Part shown: piece after piece, positions 42,956 through 51,043 of the stretch | Layout of the letters: each line of letters opens with the position of its first letter | Numbering within the stretch: the first letter of the stretch is position 1 | Assembly: GCF_003438995.1 (NCBI RefSeq) | Contig: NZ_QSUN01000014.1 | Span: forward strand, 31,477 to 95,476 | Source of the DNA: Bacteroides sp. OM05-12 | Lineage (GTDB): Bacteria > Bacteroidota > Bacteroidia > Bacteroidales > Bacteroidaceae | DNA length: 64,000 bases | Direction: 5' to 3' | Made by a program: the position numbers and the translations under genes | The notes under the pieces: generated by a model | Database searches by the model: none | What the model saw: only the letters and a program-made list of their open reading frames with translations | Told to the model about the DNA's origin: nothing

Positions 42956-43525
42956 TTAGAGTTTTCGGCTTATCTCATCATATACATGGGGAGGTAAAAA
43001 ATATCGGATATCTTTTCCTTGTTTTATTGCTTCTCTTATAAAGGTAGAACTGATTTCCATTTCCGGAGCTTTTACCAACCGGACGTTGGCGGGGAGTTTG
43101 CTTTCTTCTATTTCGTATCCTTTGCGTGGATAAATAAACAGTTGGCTTTCGTCTAAAATACGCTGGTGGTCTTTCCATTTATTGAAGATAGACCAATTAT
43201 CAGCTCCGATAATCAGATAAAACTCTCTTTCGGGAAAAGCTTTTCTGAGTTCATCCAATGTATCTATTGTGTAGGAAGGCTTGGGCAAGTGAAATTCAAA
43301 ATCGGACGCTTTGAACTTAGGATAGCCTTGAATGGCGGATTTTACGAGATGCAGTCTTGTTTCGTCATCTAATAATTCAGTTTCTTGCTTTAACGGGTTC
43401 TGAGGCGTAACCATAAACCATAGTTCGTCCAATCCTTCAAATTCACACAGATAATTAGCCAGTGCTAAGTGTCCGATATGGATAGGGTTGAACGAACCAC
43501 CGAATATTCCTGTTTTCAATTTCAT
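42956..43525 (-). CDS. nadD: Nicotinate-nucleotide adenylyltransferase
   Basis: The 189-residue enzyme converts nicotinate mononucleotide and ATP to deamido-NAD. The nucleotidyltransferase motif [15 protein letters not shown] is at residues 9-23, and the C-terminal [25 protein letters not shown] is the ISSTxIR motif. The gene is last in the yicC-gmk-nadD operon, 5 bp after gmk. Confidence 0.95.
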   Translation of the reverse strand: MKLKTGIFGGSFNPIHIGHLALANYLCEFEGLDELWFMVTPQNPLKQETELLDDETRLHLVKSAIQGYPKFKASDFEFHLPKPSYTIDTLDELRKAFPEREFYLIIGADNWSIFNKWKDHQRILDESQLFIYPRKGYEIEESKLPANVRLVKAPEMEISSTFIREAIKQGKDIRYFLPPHVYDEISRKL

Positions 43526-43530
43526 GCGGG

Positions 43531-44100
43531 TTATTTTTCCAAGAACTCTTTTATTGTTTTTAAGGCTTTTACTTTGGCAGTTTCCAAATCATCGTTAACA
43601 ACAATAACGTCGAATTTGTTGGCGAATCTAAGCTCGAATTCTGCTTTTGCAATGCGGCTTTCAATAACTTCCGGTGCATCGGTCGCACGCCCGACAAGCC
43701 GTTTTCTTAATTCTTCTATGCTGGGAGGCTGGATGAATACAGATAAGGCGCGTTCTCCATAATATTTCTTAATGTTGCATCCTCCTACCACATCGACATC
43801 GAATACTACATTGAAACCTTCGGCAAGCTGTTTTTCTATCGGAGCTTTCAGTGTTCCGTAAAAGCGGTTTTCATATACCTCCTCGTATTCCAAGAACTCA
43901 TTGTTTGCAATGCGCTTTCTGAATTCTTCCGGGGTAAGGAAATAATATTCCACTCCGTCTTTTTCTGTTCCTCGTGGCGCACGGCTGGTTGCGGAAACAG
44001 AAAAGGCAAGATTCAGATTCTGTGTCAGCAGGTGATTGATGATTGTCGATTTCCCGGAACCGGAAGGGGCAGAAAAGATAATTAACTTACCGTTTTTCAT
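43531..44100 (-). CDS. gmk: Guanylate kinase
   Basis: The 189-residue enzyme phosphorylates GMP to GDP. The P-loop APSGSGKST is at residues 11-19, and the GMP-binding [18 protein letters not shown] and [17 protein letters not shown] follow. It overlaps yicC by one base and is cotranscribed with nadD. Confidence 0.96.
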   Translation of the reverse strand: MKNGKLIIFSAPSGSGKSTIINHLLTQNLNLAFSVSATSRAPRGTEKDGVEYYFLTPEEFRKRIANNEFLEYEEVYENRFYGTLKAPIEKQLAEGFNVVFDVDVVGGCNIKKYYGERALSVFIQPPSIEELRKRLVGRATDAPEVIESRIAKAEFELRFANKFDVIVVNDDLETAKVKALKTIKEFLEK

Positions 44101-44975
44101 TACATTACGTTTAATACCTGTTCTTTAATCTGTTCTAATTCGTCTTTCATTTGAACGACAATCTTCTGCATTTCGGCATGGTTGGATTTGCTTCCCATTG
44201 TATTAATCTCGCGTCCCATTTCCTGAGCGATGAAGCCAAGTTTCTTTCCTTGTCCGTTCCCGCTTTCCAAAGTGGTCATGAAATATTTCAGATGATTGGC
44301 CAAACGTTGTTTTTCTTCGTTAATATCCAATTTCTCAATGTAATAGATCAGTTCCTGCTCCAAACGGTTCTTATCATAATCCACACTGATTGTTTTTTCG
44401 AGAGCGTCGATAATGCGTTCTTTCACTTTATCTACGCGCTCTTTTTCGTATGGGGTTACAGAGTCCAACAGCTGATGGATATTATTGATTTTCTCTGTGA
44501 ATTTCTTCTCTAAAGCAGCGCCTTCCTGTTTGCGGAAATCTACCAGATGTTCGATTGCTTCGATAATAACTTTGTGCACTACTTCCCATTCTTCCTCAGA
44601 AAGTTCCTGTATCTCGACTTTCGTCATCACGTCCGGCATACGAAGTACAACTTGGAACCAATCTGCTGGAACAGGTATCTGCATGCTGTCGGCCAATTGC
44701 TTGATTTGATTATAATAGCTCTCGAAAACTGCCGTGTTGATAGGAGTGCCACTTTCCGTAGTGTCTTTTTCGATCCAAAGGCTCAAATCGATCTTTCCTC
44801 TTTCCAGGAATTTGGCTACTTCATTGCGTATTTCAATTTCTTTCTCTCTGTAAAGCGGAGCTATGCGTGCGGAAAGATCCATTGCTTTGCTATTCAGAGA
44901 CTTTATTTCTACATTAATCTTTTTATCAGCGAATGTGGCGGTTGCTTTGCCATATCCGGTCATGGACTGTATCAT
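44100..44975 (-). CDS. yicC: YicC family endoribonuclease
   Basis: I begin at 44975 (MIQSMTGYGKATATF), the standard YicC N-terminus, giving 291 residues. An upstream TTG at 44996 lies within the -7 box TATTTTTG (reverse, 45001-44994). The C-terminal block has NRLEQELIYYIEKLDINEEKQRLANHLKYF and GKKLGFIAQEMGREINTMGSK. YicC is an RNase linked to RyhB decay in E. coli and is often adjacent to gmk. Here it is the operon leader. Confidence 0.94.
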   Translation of the reverse strand: MIQSMTGYGKATATFADKKINVEIKSLNSKAMDLSARIAPLYREKEIEIRNEVAKFLERGKIDLSLWIEKDTTESGTPINTAVFESYYNQIKQLADSMQIPVPADWFQVVLRMPDVMTKVEIQELSEEEWEVVHKVIIEAIEHLVDFRKQEGAALEKKFTEKINNIHQLLDSVTPYEKERVDKVKERIIDALEKTISVDYDKNRLEQELIYYIEKLDINEEKQRLANHLKYFMTTLESGNGQGKKLGFIAQEMGREINTMGSKSNHAEMQKIVVQMKDELEQIKEQVLNVM

Positions 44976-44993
44976 AATATTATATATTTTCTG

Positions 44994-45001
44994 CAAAAAT
45001 A
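44994..45001 (-). promoter_or_regulatory. -7 box for yicC-gmk-nadD
   Basis: Reverse-strand TATTTTTG fits TAnnTTTG, 19 bp ahead of the chosen yicC ATG. Confidence 0.55.
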
Positions 45002-45080
45002 GTGTTTTTATGGCAGATAAGTCTGGACATTAATGGAAAACTTTTGGATTTTTTCAAACATCCTTTGCCGTATTCTTATT

Positions 45081-45088
45081 TATCTTTG
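45081..45088 (+). promoter_or_regulatory. -7 box for the sulfatase gene
   Basis: TATCTTTG fits TAnnTTTG and lies 29 bp before the ATG at 45117. No TTTG is seen at the standard -33 distance. Confidence 0.5.
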
Positions 45089-45116
45089 CTTTTACTTAAT
45101 TGCTAAAAGATAAATT

Positions 45117-46505
45117 ATGAAAAACAGAATTGTATTATGCCTGGGAGGTTCGTTATTGGCGGGAGTGTCTTTGTATGCCAGTGAACCGGTTAAAATGAAT
45201 GTCGTTTATATATTGGCGGATGATTTAGGTTATGGTGATATTGGTTGTTATGGTCAGCAGAAAATAAAAACACCCAATATTGATCGTTTGGCACAGGAAG
45301 GAATGCAGTTTATGCACCATTATGCCGGATGTACGGTTAGTGCTCCTTCCCGATGTTCATTGATGACGGGCCTGCATACAGGCCATGCGCAGATTCGAGG
45401 GAATAAGGAAGTCAAGCCGGAAGGACAGCAACCGATGGCGGAGGATACGTATACACTGGCTAAACTGATGAAGTCGGCAGGATATAAAACGGGAATCTTT
45501 GGAAAATGGGGGTTGGGCTACCCCGGTTCTTCATCTACTCCTCTTAAAATGGGCTTTGATGAGTTTTATGGATATAACTGTCAGCGACAAGCCCATAGCT
45601 ATTATCCTGATCATCTGTGGCATAATGATACGAGAGTAGACTTCGAGGCAAATATGAAAGAAGGGCGCAAAATCTATTCCCAAGACTTGATACATGAGGA
45701 AGCAATGAAGTTTATTCTGAAAAATAAGGAAGAACCGTTCTTTGCCATGCTCACTTATACATTGCCCCATGCCGAACTGAACCTTCCGCATGATTCTATA
45801 TATAAAATGTATGAGAATGCTTTTGAAGAAGTTCCTTATGACGGGAAGATGGGGTATCATCCTTCGGAGAAACCGTATGCTTCATTTGCGGCGATGGTAA
45901 CCCGATTGGATAAGTATGTGGGTGATGTAATCGCGGAATTGAAAGAGTTGGGGTTAGACAAAAATACGATTGTAATATTTGCAAGTGATAATGGTCCGCA
46001 TCGTGAAGGAGGTGCCAATCCGGATTATTTTGATAGCTATGGTCCTTTCAAAGGAGTGAAACGTGATGTGTATGAGGGAGGAATCCGTGTACCGATGATT
46101 GCCTGGTGTCCCGGTAAGATTAAAGAAGGAGTTAAATCCGATCATGTCAGTGCCTTTTGGGATGTGATGCCTACTTTAGCGGAATTGACGGAAGCCAGCT
46201 TGCCCGTTGCAGGAGACGGAATTTCATTTTTACCGACGTTGCTCTCAAGAAAGGGACAGAAACAACACAAATATCTTTATTGGGAATTTCATGAACAGAA
46301 CGGACGTGAAGCATTGCGTAGCGGGAAATGGAAACTTATTCGCCAACCGATAGTTGGGGAAACGATATTAGAATTATATGATTTGAAGAAAGATGTGCAC
46401 GAGGATAATAATTTAGCTCGAAAATATCCGGCAAAGGTCAAGGAGCTGGAGAAACTGATGGATGGTGCGAGAACTGAGTCTTCCTTATTTAATTTTGGGA
46501 GATAA
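45117..46505 (+). CDS. Secreted arylsulfatase, Ser-type
   Basis: The 462-residue S1-family sulfatase has a signal peptide (MKNRIVLCLGGSLLAGVSLYA). Metal site YILADDLGYGDIGCYG comes first, then the active-site signature TVSAPSRCSLMTG with Ser75 as the residue to be turned into formylglycine, and IVIFASDNGPHREGG later. A serine at this position needs an anaerobic sulfatase-maturating enzyme, which is not in this window. Family members desulfate host mucin or glycosaminoglycan sugars. The gene is isolated, with no SusC/D or glycosidase neighbours, so the substrate cannot be guessed. Confidence 0.93.
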   Translation: MKNRIVLCLGGSLLAGVSLYASEPVKMNVVYILADDLGYGDIGCYGQQKIKTPNIDRLAQEGMQFMHHYAGCTVSAPSRCSLMTGLHTGHAQIRGNKEVKPEGQQPMAEDTYTLAKLMKSAGYKTGIFGKWGLGYPGSSSTPLKMGFDEFYGYNCQRQAHSYYPDHLWHNDTRVDFEANMKEGRKIYSQDLIHEEAMKFILKNKEEPFFAMLTYTLPHAELNLPHDSIYKMYENAFEEVPYDGKMGYHPSEKPYASFAAMVTRLDKYVGDVIAELKELGLDKNTIVIFASDNGPHREGGANPDYFDSYGPFKGVKRDVYEGGIRVPMIAWCPGKIKEGVKSDHVSAFWDVMPTLAELTEASLPVAGDGISFLPTLLSRKGQKQHKYLYWEFHEQNGREALRSGKWKLIRQPIVGETILELYDLKKDVHEDNNLARKYPAKVKELEKLMDGARTESSLFNFGR

Positions 46506-46514
46506 TAAACTAAA

Positions 46515-46566
46515 ATCCTTCAGTTTTAGTGATTGCGATACTTTCTAATCACTAAAGCTGAAGGAT
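46515..46566. terminator. Bidirectional terminator between sulfatase and coiled-coil gene
   Basis: A near-perfect 20-bp stem (46515-46534 with 46547-46566) lies between the two convergent genes. On the minus strand it is followed by TTTTAG. Confidence 0.85.
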
Positions 46567-46591
46567 GCATGTACTCTATACGTAATTCAAA

Positions 46592-47467
46592 TTAATCAAG
46601 TGTAAACCTCTGCGAGCCTATCAATATCCCGTCGGCAAAGATGTCTACACGATAAGTTCCGGCATACAGGAATTCTTCCACATTCCAATAAACAGTTACA
46701 TTTTGTTCTTCGCCTGTGTATTCAATATATTTCTTTATTGAATAGTTGAGGGTACGGTTTTCATATTGGAAAGTATTTGATTGGCTCTTTGTCAGTACGT
46801 CGTTATCAGGTTTGGTAATGCGGATATACAAAGTACGTTCACCTGTCGGTGCGCTGATATTCTTAACTATGGTGAAACCTATTGCGAATTTTACCACGTC
46901 TTTTACCTTCTTGGCTTCCTTGTCGCGCTTGTTCTTTGCTTTAATCCATATGTTGGTTGCATCGAGTTGGGACGCAAGTTCTACTTTTTCGTTCAGTTTC
47001 TTTTTCTCTTCGGCAAGATTGGTGATTTGCCTTGCAGCTTCGCTGTATTTCTGCCGTACTTGCTTATTTTCTTCTTTCAAGACTTGATTGACTCTGTTAA
47101 GGGAGTCTATTTGTACGATATAAGTTCTCAGTACGGAACGAACCGTAGCAAGCTCTTTTTTCAAGCGCATGATTTCTTTTGCATTGGTGGTCTTGACAGA
47201 GCGAAGTTCTTCTAAAAGACGTTGTGTCTTTATTTTTTCACTTTCCAAAACATTAATCAGCGAGTCGTTGGATAGTTGATATTGTAATTCATCATATTGG
47301 TTGGCAAAACGGGTATATTCGTTCTCCATTTCTTCTTTTTCAAGATCGAACAGTTGTGTCATATCACTTTTCTCTTTCTTTTCTTGAAACAAAAGATAAG
47401 TCACAGCGATGATAGCAATGACGAGTATTATTAAAGAGCTGATAACTAAGCCTTTCTTATTTCCCAT
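46592..47467 (-). CDS. Membrane-anchored coiled-coil protein of unknown function
   Basis: The 291-residue protein has one N-terminal membrane helix (LVISSLIILVIAIIAVTYLLF), a coiled coil over residues of about 38-165 (EKEEMENEYTRFANQYDELQ, KEIMRLKKELATVRSVLRTY, EEKKKLNEKVELASQL) and a C-terminal beta-rich domain (FAIGFTIVKNISAPTGERTLYIRI, VYWNVEEFLYAGTYRVDIFADG). I take it as a conserved Bacteroidetes envelope protein and do not recognise a named family. A good promoter (47492-47523) precedes it. Confidence 0.8.
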   Translation of the reverse strand: MGNKKGLVISSLIILVIAIIAVTYLLFQEKKEKSDMTQLFDLEKEEMENEYTRFANQYDELQYQLSNDSLINVLESEKIKTQRLLEELRSVKTTNAKEIMRLKKELATVRSVLRTYIVQIDSLNRVNQVLKEENKQVRQKYSEAARQITNLAEEKKKLNEKVELASQLDATNIWIKAKNKRDKEAKKVKDVVKFAIGFTIVKNISAPTGERTLYIRITKPDNDVLTKSQSNTFQYENRTLNYSIKKYIEYTGEEQNVTVYWNVEEFLYAGTYRVDIFADGILIGSQRFTLD

Positions 47468-47491
47468 AGTTTATCTGTTTTGAATTGGTGG

Positions 47492-47523
47492 CAAATGTAG
47501 TGTTTTTTGCATGGATAAGCAAA
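47492..47523 (-). promoter_or_regulatory. Promoter of the coiled-coil protein gene
   Basis: On the minus strand, TTTG (47523-47520) and TACATTTG (47499-47492) are spaced by 20 bp, close to consensus. Confidence 0.65.
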
Positions 47524-47614
47524 AGGTTAAACATAGATTAATTATTTATTAAAGTGCGGTCTTTACTTTAACTAAAATTATTACGGAAATTTTTCTTTAA
47601 TACAGAATAACATG

Positions 47615-47622
47615 TAAATTTG
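47615..47622 (+). promoter_or_regulatory. -7 box for mdh
   Basis: TAAATTTG fits TAnnTTTG and overlaps the longest in-frame start at 47620, which supports the downstream ATG at 47671. Confidence 0.6.
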
Positions 47623-47670
47623 CATCCACTAAAAGAACGAACTTATTATCAACTTTTAAAAATAAAAATT

Positions 47671-48612
47671 ATGTCAAAAGTAACCGTAGTAGGCGCAGGT
47701 AACGTAGGTGCTACATGTGCGAATGTGCTTGCTTTCAACGAAGTAGCTGACGAAGTAGTAATGCTTGACGTAAAGGAAGGTGTTTCCGAAGGTAAAGCAA
47801 TGGATATGATGCAAACTGCTCAATTGTTGGGTTTTGATACAACAGTTGTTGGTTGCACAAATGATTACGCTCAGACTGCAAATTCTGATGTTGTTGTTAT
47901 TACTTCTGGTATACCTCGTAAACCGGGTATGACTCGTGAAGAACTAATCGGTGTAAATGCAGGGATTGTTAAGTCTGTAGCATCAAACATCTTGAAATAT
48001 TCTCCTAATGCAATTTTAGTTGTTATCTCCAACCCGATGGATACGATGACTTATTTGTCATTGAAATCACTGGGATTACCTAAGAACCGTATTATCGGTA
48101 TGGGTGGTGCTTTGGATAGCTCACGTTTTAAATATTTCTTATCTCAAGCTCTGAATTGCAATGCAAATGAAGTAGAGGGTATCGTGATCGGTGGTCATGG
48201 TGATACAACAATGATTCCGTTGGCTCGTTTGGCTACTTACAAAGGTATTCCTGTAAGTACATTGTTGAGCGAAGAAAAATTGAATGAAGTTGTTGCTTCT
48301 ACAATGGTTGGTGGAGCTACATTGACTAAATTATTAGGAACTTCTGCATGGTATGCACCGGGTGCTGCAGGAGCTTATGTAGTTGAATCTATTATTCATG
48401 ATCAGAAGAAGATGATTCCTTGTTCAGTATATTTGGAAGGTGAATATGGGGAATCAGATCTTTGTATTGGTGTTCCTGTTATTTTAGGAAAGAACGGTAT
48501 TGAAAAGATCGTTGAATTGGAACTTAATGCTGATGAAAAAGCTAAGTTTGCTGCAAGTGCCGTTGCTGTTCACAAGACGAATGCTGCATTAAAAGAAGTT
48601 GGCGCGTTATAA
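47671..48612 (+). CDS. mdh: Malate dehydrogenase
   Basis: I start at 47671 (MSKVTVVGAGNVGATCANVL), giving 313 residues, because the longer frame begins inside the promoter. The NAD-binding GAGNVG is at 8-13, the acidic LDVKEG is specific for NAD, and the catalytic loop has IPRKPGMTREEL. The histidine is in GGHGDTTMIP. This LDH-like MDH interconverts malate and oxaloacetate, which in Bacteroides runs towards malate, fumarate and succinate during fermentation. It is monocistronic with a hairpin terminator. Confidence 0.96.
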   Translation: MSKVTVVGAGNVGATCANVLAFNEVADEVVMLDVKEGVSEGKAMDMMQTAQLLGFDTTVVGCTNDYAQTANSDVVVITSGIPRKPGMTREELIGVNAGIVKSVASNILKYSPNAILVVISNPMDTMTYLSLKSLGLPKNRIIGMGGALDSSRFKYFLSQALNCNANEVEGIVIGGHGDTTMIPLARLATYKGIPVSTLLSEEKLNEVVASTMVGGATLTKLLGTSAWYAPGAAGAYVVESIIHDQKKMIPCSVYLEGEYGESDLCIGVPVILGKNGIEKIVELELNADEKAKFAASAVAVHKTNAALKEVGAL

Positions 48613-48636
48613 TTGTAAATAAATTAAATGTAAGAA

Positions 48637-48669
48637 AAGGAATCTTCTGTTATGGGAGATTCCTTTTTT
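48637..48669. terminator. Terminator between mdh and the IbrB-like gene
   Basis: AAGGAATCT (48637-48645) pairs with AGATTCCTT (48657-48665), and six or more T residues follow on the plus strand. Confidence 0.85.
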
Positions 48670-48677
48670 GTTTTTTC

Positions 48678-49214
48678 TCATTTGTAGTCAGTGAAAAGGG
48701 AAGGCGTGGGAATACTGAATTCTTTGTCTGCGAATAATTCTGCAAGGCCTGAAATCTGTTTAAGACGTAGTAGCTCGTCTTTATCCATTCCTATATTCTT
48801 CATAATCCACTCATCTGACATTCCGGATTTAGTTAATTCAGAGACAATGTCACACATCAAGTCGATGCTATGTACTCCACGGGCACGGTTGTGGCGTATA
48901 GTAGAGGCTATCCGATTAGAGATGTCTTTATCTATAACAACAACAGGCAGAAGACCTTTTTCCCGTTCATAGATTCTTTTGGAAGTCTTTAATACGGTAT
49001 ATCGGTGAAAGCCATCTACCAACTCGTATATATCTTCTCCTTTAATATAATAACACACACAAGGCATTGTGTAACCGTCTTCCCATATGGAAAGTTCCAA
49101 TAGTTTCATCTCCGGAGGAGCAACATGGTTAGGGTTATAGCTGTTGGCCCTAACCTTTTCTACCGGTACCGATTTTACATTATAAACCGGACTCTTGTAT
49201 TCTTTTTCTGTCAT
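48678..49214 (-). CDS. IbrB-like ParB-domain protein
   Basis: The 178-residue product has a ParB/Srx-type N-terminal fold: VPVEKVRANSYNPNHVAPPEM, then LLELSIWEDGYTMPCVCYY, YELVDGFHRYTVL (GFHR corresponds to the ParB GxxR box) and ASTIRHNRARGVHS. The C-terminal part is helical (VSELTKSGMSDEWIMKNIGMDKDELLRLKQ), like the ParB HTH. It matches E. coli IbrB in type and gene order. Its start overlaps the stop of the IbrA-like gene by 4 bp (ATGA). Confidence 0.87.
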   Translation of the reverse strand: MTEKEYKSPVYNVKSVPVEKVRANSYNPNHVAPPEMKLLELSIWEDGYTMPCVCYYIKGEDIYELVDGFHRYTVLKTSKRIYEREKGLLPVVVIDKDISNRIASTIRHNRARGVHSIDLMCDIVSELTKSGMSDEWIMKNIGMDKDELLRLKQISGLAELFADKEFSIPTPSLFTDYK

Positions 49215-50512
49215 GATTTTAATATATGCTTATATTTTTGGATAATTCTTTCTCTCCTTTCTCTTTCTCCTTTGTTAAGAGCGAATCCCATATACTTACA
49301 TGCGTGGTCATTTTTCATGATGCAGATGCACATCCGTTTGTAAGTGGGGATTTCGCGAAACTCTGCGATATTGATGTCATCCAGATAGTCCATTTTTACC
49401 GGTAGTTTCTCTGTCTTATAATTTGTTGTTTTTTCTACATGTATCTCTACTCCGGCATCTCTCAGTTTTTTGATAGTCTCTCTGGAAAGGCATCCACCTT
49501 TTGTTTTCCAGAAATCAATGCTGACAGCCAATTTATTCAGATAATTTTGGCGTGTTTCGGGAGGAAGGGTATCTAATAAGAAGTACATATATCTCTTCCA
49601 AGTATATCCTTTCGGCAATTTTATGGTTTGCCATCCCATCGCTTTTGTCCCTCCGTAAATGCCGGTAAAGTTCACTCCGTTTACTCTGCCCAGCATTTTC
49701 CCCCATGTTTGCGGATCTATTGCTTTATATAATTTCAACGTTTCTTGTGCGGCTGAAATAAAGGGACTGGCTACTCTTTGCTTTTCAATTGGGACTCCGG
49801 CTCTATAATATAGATCGTAAATCTCATTGTAATCCCATCGGAATCTTCCGTTGGCTGTCCATATATCAGTAGTTTTCCAATCATGGATAGGATAGGAATT
49901 ATAAACATCCGGATAGAGCTTTCGCATCCATTGCAGACGACGGTAGCTGTTATAGCGATTACTCCCGTAAATACTTCTCCATCGGTTGAGGCTTTCCTGT
50001 GTGCGTATGCCTACTAGACAACATGTCCGTACAGCATCGTTCTTTTTATGGTACCATTCGGCAAATTTTATTTGAAACTCATAATCCCACATTTCATCGG
50101 TATAGAAAGGAAAGTCTTCTTTTACCAGACATTCTAATGGACGTTCCCTTACCCATATTCTACGTTGTTCTTCTTCCCACGGACGCCAATATTCCTGATA
50201 CATAGATGCACAGGTTGTTACTCTGAATGGAACACATACCCGGTAAACATCAATAATGTCACGATTTTGTGCTAGCGTTCGGTCAACGTAATCGGTTGTC
50301 ATTTGGTATTGTGCTTCATAATCCATATGAAATACTCCGATACGTCGATTGAGATTATGTTTCCTAATGTAGTCTATACAGAGGTTAAGAAGTACTCCAC
50401 TATCTTTACCGCCCGAAAAAGAAACATAAATATTGTCGAATTCGGCAAAAATAAGTTTTAGTCTCTCTTGTACGAGATCATACACATTTGCATCGTCCGG
50501 CTGTTTTTTCAT
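49211..50512 (-). CDS. IbrA-like PAPS-reductase family protein (DUF3440)
   Basis: I start at 50512 (MKKQPDDANVYDLVQERL) because this ATG overlaps the upstream stop as ATGA. An ATG at 50545 would add 11 residues. The 433-residue protein has the ATP-pyrophosphatase loop VSFSGGKDSGVLLNL at residues of about 31-45. It also has TCCLVGIRTQESLNRW, YPIHDWKTTDIW and a C-terminal Cys cluster (KRMCICIMKNDHACKYMGF) that may bind metal or an iron-sulfur cluster. Relatives include IbrA and, more distantly, DndC of DNA phosphorothioation. The reaction of this family is not established to my knowledge. Confidence 0.88.
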   Translation of the reverse strand: MKKQPDDANVYDLVQERLKLIFAEFDNIYVSFSGGKDSGVLLNLCIDYIRKHNLNRRIGVFHMDYEAQYQMTTDYVDRTLAQNRDIIDVYRVCVPFRVTTCASMYQEYWRPWEEEQRRIWVRERPLECLVKEDFPFYTDEMWDYEFQIKFAEWYHKKNDAVRTCCLVGIRTQESLNRWRSIYGSNRYNSYRRLQWMRKLYPDVYNSYPIHDWKTTDIWTANGRFRWDYNEIYDLYYRAGVPIEKQRVASPFISAAQETLKLYKAIDPQTWGKMLGRVNGVNFTGIYGGTKAMGWQTIKLPKGYTWKRYMYFLLDTLPPETRQNYLNKLAVSIDFWKTKGGCLSRETIKKLRDAGVEIHVEKTTNYKTEKLPVKMDYLDDINIAEFREIPTYKRMCICIMKNDHACKYMGFALNKGERERRERIIQKYKHILKS

Positions 50513-50904
50513 TCTGCTTTTTTCATTTTTACGTAATTCTTCCATTCCAACTCAATAGTAAAACCATTTTGCAGGAAAGTAGGAATGTGCTGTCTTTGGG
50601 TTACAGATACCAGGTAATAATCATCCCCGAAAAATTTGATCGCGTTTTTTATTAATAGATCCAGAACCTCTTGGTTTTCTTCTTTCGTATAGTAATTGTT
50701 GATAATGACTTGTTTGTCTCTAATCTCCATTGGAAGAAATCCAATCACGCTCTCTTGGGATATGGCAATAAGCCATTGATGTTTTTTGGTCGTTTTGAAT
50801 GGGTAGTTCCTATTCTGCCTCAGTACTTCCGGATTCATGACCAAAGGGGCGACAAGCTCGTATAGGCGCGAATCCAATCCTCCTATTAGTTCGATGGCTA
50901 TCAT
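50509..50904 (-). CDS. GNAT-like acetyltransferase, first gene of the ibr operon
   Basis: The 131-residue protein looks like a small GNAT fold: strand LIAISQESVIGFLPMEIRDKQVIINNYYT, helix EVLDLLIKNAIKFFG, then VSVTQRQHIPTFLQNGFTIELEWKNYVKM. The canonical acetyl-CoA loop (Q/RxxGxG/A) is not evident, so it could be a diverged or non-enzymatic member. It overlaps the IbrA-like gene by 4 bp, so all three genes are translationally coupled. A TATCTTTG box (reverse, 50935-50928) precedes it. Confidence 0.75.
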   Translation of the reverse strand: MIAIELIGGLDSRLYELVAPLVMNPEVLRQNRNYPFKTTKKHQWLIAISQESVIGFLPMEIRDKQVIINNYYTKEENQEVLDLLIKNAIKFFGDDYYLVSVTQRQHIPTFLQNGFTIELEWKNYVKMKKAE

Positions 50905-50927
50905 AATTGTTTATTTATTTATACGCA

Positions 50928-50935
50928 CAAAGATA
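50928..50935 (-). promoter_or_regulatory. -7 box for the GNAT-IbrA-IbrB operon
   Basis: Reverse-strand TATCTTTG fits TAnnTTTG and lies 24 bp before the ATG at 50904. Confidence 0.55.
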
Positions 50936-51043
50936 ATAATAATATGCATATAAAAATAGCGTTATCTGCTTTTTCACAAAAGGGGATAACGCTTACACAA
51001 AATACAAATACAACTAAACGAGAATTCAACTATTTATTTAATA

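Noticed and set aside
48678..50904. Full Dnd phosphorothioation system
   Set aside because: Only the PAPS-reductase-like and ParB-like genes resemble parts of it. No DndA desulfurase, DndD ATPase or DndE are adjacent.
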